A stretch of 60,166 nucleotides of DNA from JAGPUQ01 sp947084925. GTDB taxonomy: Bacteria; Pseudomonadota; Gammaproteobacteria; Pseudomonadales; Porticoccaceae. The stretch lies in contig CAMTUJ010000029.1 of the NCBI GenBank assembly GCA_947084925.1, positions 1 to 60,166 of the forward strand, written 5' to 3'. Made by a program: the position numbers and the translations under genes. The notes below the pieces were generated by a model. That model searched no databases. It was not told the DNA's origin and saw only the letters and a program-made list of their open reading frames with translations. Of this stretch, positions 56,277 through 60,166 are shown in pieces (within the stretch, counting starts at the first letter, position 1; the number at the start of each line of letters is the position of its first letter).

Positions 56277-56753
56277 ATGTGTTGGACCTGCGATCTGCGC
56301 CGCGTCATCCGCGCCGCCCTCAAACAGCTCGGGGACTGGTCGCCAGCGGCGGAAAACCTGCTCCTGGGGACCGCGCTCCAGGAATCCGGGCACAGCGCGC
56401 GCCTGCGCGAGGGGCGGCGGCTCGGCATCTACCGGATCTCGCCGGCCGCCCCTCGCGCGGTCTGGGACAAATATCTGGTAGGCGATCCGGAGCTGGCCAG
56501 CCGGGTGCGCGGCCTCGCGGGGCAGCACGGTTTCCTGTGCGACCCCCATGGCGAACTCGCGACCAACCTCAAGTACGCCACCGCCATCGCCTGGATGATC
56601 TACCGGCGGCATGGGCACGACCTCCCCGACGCCGAGGATATCGCGGGACTCGCCCGCCACTGGCATCGCCATTTCCACAGCCGGCCCAGCGGGAGCGCGG
56701 AAGATTTCGTCAGCAGCTACCTCGGCGCCACCGCAAGGGCGCACGCGGCCTGA
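56277..56753 (+). CDS. Uncharacterised protein, lysozyme/transglycosylase-like
   Basis: I do not know a named family for this 158-residue protein. Residues 28-60 read LLLGTALQESG followed by LGIYRISP. The pattern is a hydrophobic helix with a single Glu (Glu36) then a G-I/L-Y/F strand, resembling the catalytic region of goose-type lysozymes and phage transglycosylases. A later NLKYATAIAWMIYRR helix and WHRHFHS fit the same fold. No signal peptide is visible, so export would need a holin-like route or the protein is intracellular. It stands alone, preceded by a 220-nt spacer that is AT-rich at its end. It may be a phage remnant. Confidence 0.7.
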   Translation: MCWTCDLRRVIRAALKQLGDWSPAAENLLLGTALQESGHSARLREGRRLGIYRISPAAPRAVWDKYLVGDPELASRVRGLAGQHGFLCDPHGELATNLKYATAIAWMIYRRHGHDLPDAEDIAGLARHWHRHFHSRPSGSAEDFVSSYLGATARAHAA

Positions 56754-56778
56754 CCGGGGCCGGCAAGCGGCGCCCAAC

Positions 56779-57615
56779 TCAGCCCAGATTCACCGCCGCA
56801 ATCCGCCGCGAAGGCGCGCGGCGCAGTTGCAGCCCGGTGAAGTCGAACAGCGCGGAATCCGCCAGCTGCGACGGCGCCACATTGCAGATCGCCGAGAAAA
56901 TCGTCTCCAGCCGGCCCGGATGCGCGCGCTCCCACTGCTGCAACATCTCCTTGATGACCTGCCGTTGCAGGTTGTCCTGGGAGCCGCACAGATTGCAGGG
57001 AATGATGGGAAATTCCCGGTACTCGGCGTAGCGGGCGAGATCGTCCTCGCGGCAGAACGCGAGCGGGCGGATCACCATGTTGCGGCCGTCGTCGGAGAGC
57101 AGCTTGGGCGGCATCGCCTTGAGCTTGCCGCCATGGAACATGTTCAGAAACAGCGTCTCGATGATGTCGTCGCGGTGGTGGCCGAGCGCGATCTTGGTGG
57201 CGCCGATCTCTTCGGCGAAGCCATACAGGGTTCCCCGCCGCAGCCGCGAACAGAGCCCGCAATAGGTTTTGTTCTCCGGCACCAGCTCGGTGACGATGCT
57301 GTAAGTGTCCTTTTCGAGGATGTGAAACGGCACGCCGATGCGGGTCAGATAATCCGGCAGCACCTGCTCTGGAAATCCGGGCTGCTTCTGATCGAGGTTC
57401 ACCGCCACCAGTTCAAACGCAATCGGTGCCGTCCTTTGCAGGTTGCGCAGAATGTCGAGCATGCCGTAGCTGTCCTTGCCCCCGGACAGGCACACCATCA
57501 CCTTGTCGCCGGCCTCGATCATGCCGTACTGGGCAATCGCGTTGCCGACATTGCGGCGCAGGCGTTTTTGCAGCTTGTTGTATTCGAGACGGTCGCGACC
57601 GTGCAGTTCGGACAT
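56779..57615 (-). CDS. ttcA: tRNA 2-thiocytidine biosynthesis protein TtcA
   Basis: The 278-residue enzyme thiolates C32 of certain tRNAs. It has the PP-loop SGGKDS at 44-49 and cysteines Cys119-x2-Cys122 and Cys207-x2-Cys210 that supply the [4Fe-4S] cluster ligands. GHHRDDIIETLFLNMF and the N-terminal RRNVGNAIAQYGMI are diagnostic. It is convergent with the lysozyme-like gene (25-nt gap). Confidence 0.96.
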   Translation of the reverse strand: MSELHGRDRLEYNKLQKRLRRNVGNAIAQYGMIEAGDKVMVCLSGGKDSYGMLDILRNLQRTAPIAFELVAVNLDQKQPGFPEQVLPDYLTRIGVPFHILEKDTYSIVTELVPENKTYCGLCSRLRRGTLYGFAEEIGATKIALGHHRDDIIETLFLNMFHGGKLKAMPPKLLSDDGRNMVIRPLAFCREDDLARYAEYREFPIIPCNLCGSQDNLQRQVIKEMLQQWERAHPGRLETIFSAICNVAPSQLADSALFDFTGLQLRRAPSRRIAAVNLG

Positions 57616-57703
57616 GGAGGTCAGTCGGGATGCGGGGCCGTCATTTTAGCGGCCCGCGCGGGGTTGCGGCCAGCCGCGTCACGGGCAGTCCGCGTGAACG
57701 GCG

Positions 57704-58525
57704 TCAGGGCGCGTTCAGCGTCCAGTCATGGTGATACTGGATATCGCCGGTATAGCCCAGCAGATAGAGCGCCTTGCGGTCTTCCGCGTAGTGCGCGAAC
57801 AGCTTCAAAAGCGCTTTGTGATCCGCGGCGAAATCGCTTTCATACCAGTCGAAAATACTGGATGCCCGCAGCGGGCCCTTGGTGCCGGCAATCGAAACGC
57901 CACGGTCCGAATTGATGAAATCCCGACCCGCGTTGCTCAGCAGTTCGCGGCTGTTGGGTCCGGTACAGGCCTCGGGCTGAATATCCGGACAGTCCAGTCC
58001 CGCGCACGCCAGTCCGAAGAGCACGCGGTGGTCCTTCCAGATCGGTCGCAGGATGCGGTGCTGGATATCGTCCAGCGACAGCTCGGTACCCACCACCTTC
58101 ACCAGCTTCGCGCTCCAGGGGCCATCGCTCGCATCGGCGCCGGCCACCCGGATGGTGTTCACCTTGGTGACCGGGTAGTGGTCCAGCACCAGCTTGACGG
58201 TCAGCGCGTTGTAGAGATTGATCCAGTAGGCAAGCTGCTCGGCGCGGGAATAAGCCCGCGGATCGATGCCGGCGGTCGCCTCGATGTAGCTGTCGAGAAG
58301 GGCCTTGTCCGCCGGCGACACCTCGCCATAGCGAAACCGGTTGATGCCCGACTTGTGGCGCACCACCACATACTTGCGCAGCAAACCATCCCAACTGCCG
58401 TGATCGATGGTCGCGGGATTGAGTTCATCGCTGCGATCCCATTCGGCCCAGTACTGCGCGCTGGGGGCGGCAAACAACGACGGACTCAACAGCAGCGCCA
58501 ACAACAGGATCAGTCGGGGTTTCAC
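57704..58525 (-). CDS. DUF547 domain-containing exported protein
   Basis: The 273-residue protein has a signal peptide (MKPRLILLLALLLSPSLFA) followed by a DUF547 domain with AYWINLYNALTVKLVLDHYP, LDDIQHRIL, FGLACAGLDCPDI and a terminal YDW-like segment. The family is found across bacteria and eukaryotes but has no established biochemical function. Several Cys and His suggest a thiol-peptidase-like fold in the literature, which is unverified here. The start is set at GTG 58525 because it begins a perfect signal peptide; an ATG at 58561 would add 12 residues. It is divergent from bioA. Confidence 0.85.
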   Translation of the reverse strand: MKPRLILLLALLLSPSLFAAPSAQYWAEWDRSDELNPATIDHGSWDGLLRKYVVVRHKSGINRFRYGEVSPADKALLDSYIEATAGIDPRAYSRAEQLAYWINLYNALTVKLVLDHYPVTKVNTIRVAGADASDGPWSAKLVKVVGTELSLDDIQHRILRPIWKDHRVLFGLACAGLDCPDIQPEACTGPNSRELLSNAGRDFINSDRGVSIAGTKGPLRASSIFDWYESDFAADHKALLKLFAHYAEDRKALYLLGYTGDIQYHHDWTLNAP

Positions 58526-58646
58526 GGCAGCTCGGTAGTTGCGGAGATGTAAGGCGAGCATATAGCAATAGCGGGTTTGAACCAAGATTTCAGGCAATCC
58601 CCGCGCCGACATACAATCCAAGCCTGACACGCCAGCGCACATCGCC

Positions 58647-59936
58647 ATGACCCCGCTCTCCGCCTCCGAAATCCGTGCCATCGACCGGGAGCACCTCTGG
58701 CATCCCTACGCCTCGCTGATCCAGCCGCTGCCCACCTATGTGGTGCGACGCGCCCACGGCTGCACCCTGGAACTCGACGACGGCCGCCGGCTGATCGACG
58801 GCATGGCGTCCTGGTGGTGCGCCATCCACGGCTACAACCATCCGGTACTGAATGCCGCCGTCGCAAACCAGCTCACCGAGATGGCGCATGTGATGTTCGG
58901 TGGCATCGTCCACGAACCGGCGGCACGCCTCGCGCAACACCTGGTCGCGCTCACGCCTCCGGGGCTCGACAAGGTTTTTTTGTGCGACTCCGGCTCGGTC
59001 AGCGTCGAGGTGGCGATCAAGATGGCGCTGCAATACTGGCAGGCGCAGGGGCGCCCGGCGAAGCACCGGCTGCTGGCGCTGCGCGGCGGCTACCACGGCG
59101 ACACCTTCGCCGCCATGTCGGTGTGCGATCCGGTCACCGGCATGCATCACCTGTTCGCCGACGCGATGCCGCGCCAGCTGTTTACCGAGACGCCCCGCTG
59201 CGCTTTCGATGCCACCTGGGAAGACCAGTACAGCGTCGACGTTGAACATCAGCTCGGCGCCCACGCCCACGAACTCGCCGCCGTCATCCTCGAACCCATC
59301 GTCCAGGGCGCCGGTGGCATGCGCTTTTACGCGCCTGAGTTTCTGCGCCGGGTGCGAGCGCTGTGCGATCGCCACGAGGTACTGCTGATCGCCGACGAAA
59401 TCGCCACCGGCTTCGGCCGCACCGGCAAGCTGTTCGCCTGCGAATGGGCCGGCATCAGTCCGGATATCCTGTGCCTGGGCAAGGCGCTCACCGGCGGCTA
59501 CCTGACGCTGGCCGCTACCCTGTGCAGCGAAAAAATCAGCACCGGTGTCTGTACCGGCGCAGCCGGCGTCTTCATGCACGGCCCCACCTTCATGGGCAAC
59601 CCGCTGGCCTGCGCCGTCGCCAATGCCAGCATCGAACTGCTGCTCGCCTCGCCCTGGCAGGAACGCATTGCCGCCATCGAGGCGCAGTTGCGCGCGGAGC
59701 TGGAGCCCTGCCGCACCCATGCCGGCGTCGCCGACGTGCGGGTGCTGGGCGCCATCGGCGTGGTCGAGATGAAAAAGCCCGTGGATGTGGCAACGCTGCA
59801 GCGCGAACTGGTGGAACGCGGTATCTGGCTGCGCCCCTTCGGCAAGCTGGTATATCTGATGCCGCCTTACGTCATCACCCGGGAGGAACTGGGCCGTATC
59901 ACCGCGACGCTGCGGGAGTTGCTTGGCGGGCTTTAG
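58647..59936 (+). CDS. bioA: Adenosylmethionine-8-amino-7-oxononanoate aminotransferase
   Basis: The 429-residue class III PLP aminotransferase of biotin synthesis converts KAPA to DAPA with SAM as amino donor. It has the BioA-specific LWHPYASLIQPLP and DGMASWWCAIHGYNHP, GSVSVEVAIKMALQYW, DEIATGFGRTGK and the PLP-binding Lys279 in LGKALTGGY. A TACAAT hexamer at 58612-58617 may be a -10 box. No other bio genes are in the window, so it is a detached biotin gene. The MITE-like repeat begins immediately after its stop. Confidence 0.97.
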   Translation: MTPLSASEIRAIDREHLWHPYASLIQPLPTYVVRRAHGCTLELDDGRRLIDGMASWWCAIHGYNHPVLNAAVANQLTEMAHVMFGGIVHEPAARLAQHLVALTPPGLDKVFLCDSGSVSVEVAIKMALQYWQAQGRPAKHRLLALRGGYHGDTFAAMSVCDPVTGMHHLFADAMPRQLFTETPRCAFDATWEDQYSVDVEHQLGAHAHELAAVILEPIVQGAGGMRFYAPEFLRRVRALCDRHEVLLIADEIATGFGRTGKLFACEWAGISPDILCLGKALTGGYLTLAATLCSEKISTGVCTGAAGVFMHGPTFMGNPLACAVANASIELLLASPWQERIAAIEAQLRAELEPCRTHAGVADVRVLGAIGVVEMKKPVDVATLQRELVERGIWLRPFGKLVYLMPPYVITREELGRITATLRELLGGL

Positions 59937-60050
59937 GGCTACTCTGAACAACCGTCATGCCCGCGGAGGCGGGCATCCAGAGGGCCCTGATATTCCTGGG
60001 TTCCCGCATGCGCGGGAACGACGATCAGGTGGTTATTCAGAGCTTCCTTA
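59937..60050 (+). repeat. MITE-like palindromic repeat, copy 2 (inverted relative to copy 1)
   Basis: It starts at the bioA stop. Hairpin 1 is GTCATGCCCGC...GCGGGCATCC and hairpin 2 is GTTCCCGCATGCGCGGGAAC. The right end TTATTCAGAGCTTCCTTA is the reverse complement of the left terminus expected for copy 1. It is the same element as 14498-14639 read on the opposite strand, shortened by about 28 nt inside. Confidence 0.75.
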
Positions 60051-60124
60051 GTTCTACTGTGTTATAAACATAATTGATCCATGATATTGTCTCAAGCACT
60101 TCAGCCATTGCAAGAGGTTTGTCA

Positions 60125-60166
60125 GTGGGCAAGAGTCTTGAGAGGCGATTTGAGGAGTACGGAGAA
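60125..60166 (+). CDS. Start of a further gene (truncated by window end), unidentified
   Basis: GTG at 60125 with GAGG seven bases upstream opens a frame of 14 codons to the window edge (MGKSLERRFEEYGE). The preceding 70 nt are distinctly AT-rich and contain TTGATC and TATTGT-like elements. That is too little protein to assign. The lower GC and the adjacent MITE-like repeat suggest the border of an accessory region or a transposase gene, which is speculation. Confidence 0.4.
   Translation, partial: MGKSLERRFEEYGE

Overview
The window is about 60 kb of GC-rich (roughly 60-65%) bacterial chromosome. Gene content and order point to a gammaproteobacterium. Markers are a fused tyrA-aroA gene beside pheA, gyrA, cmk, rpsA and ihfB; the mtaD-ubiG-mupP-yciK run divergent from gyrA; nudJ-mnmA-hflD-purB; and an E. 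coli-type NADP isocitrate dehydrogenase. The wealth of acyl-CoA dehydrogenases, SDRs and flavin monooxygenases suggests an environmental degrader of hydrocarbons, steroids or terpenoids. Genus cannot be fixed from the sequence alone.

Region 1 (1-4417, + strand) holds two tandem SDR paralogues (the first cut by the window edge), an LLM-type flavin oxidoreductase coupled to a LigB/DODA-like dioxygenase, and the stress kinase SrkA. Region 2 (4422-9228, - strand) holds a secreted DsrE-family protein and an AcrAB-type RND efflux pair. Region 3 (9466-29013, all - strand) is a 20-kb catabolic island: five acyl-CoA dehydrogenases, an aldehyde dehydrogenase, an HSL-type esterase, a CaiB-type CoA-transferase, a MaoC hydratase, an SDR, a true thiolase, an HMG-CoA-synthase-like/DUF35 fusion, a second LLM oxidoreductase, a Nudix hydrolase, and a DUF35 protein paired with a thiolase-fold protein that lacks the nucleophilic cysteine. 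This is a nearly complete beta-oxidation-plus-retro-aldol toolkit for a branched or polycyclic acyl-CoA of unknown identity. A lower-GC gene with a PD-(D/E)XK nuclease signature sits inside it.

Region 4 (29329-36830) is housekeeping: a cold-shock protein, icd, nudJ-mnmA-hflD-purB and uvrB. Region 5 (36998-47635) has a tRNA-Asn with a strong promoter, a secreted ComEA-like protein, and a long - strand supraoperon reading gyrA-pheA-tyrA/aroA-cmk-rpsA-ihfB-lapA-pyrF. The usual serC, hisC and lapB are absent from this run. Region 6 (47763-51328, + strand) is mtaD-ubiG-mupP-yciK. Region 7 (51168-60166) is mixed: a formate/nitrite-type channel with an odd C-terminal tail, OmpW preceded by two FNR/Anr-like boxes, BolA, ArgS, a macrodomain protein, a lysozyme-like orphan, TtcA, a DUF547 protein, BioA, a MITE-like repeat and the first codons of a further gene.

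Two copies of the MITE-like repeat (about 14498-14639 and 59937-60050) lie in opposite orientation. No CRISPR array, rRNA gene, complete insertion sequence, prophage or replication origin was seen.
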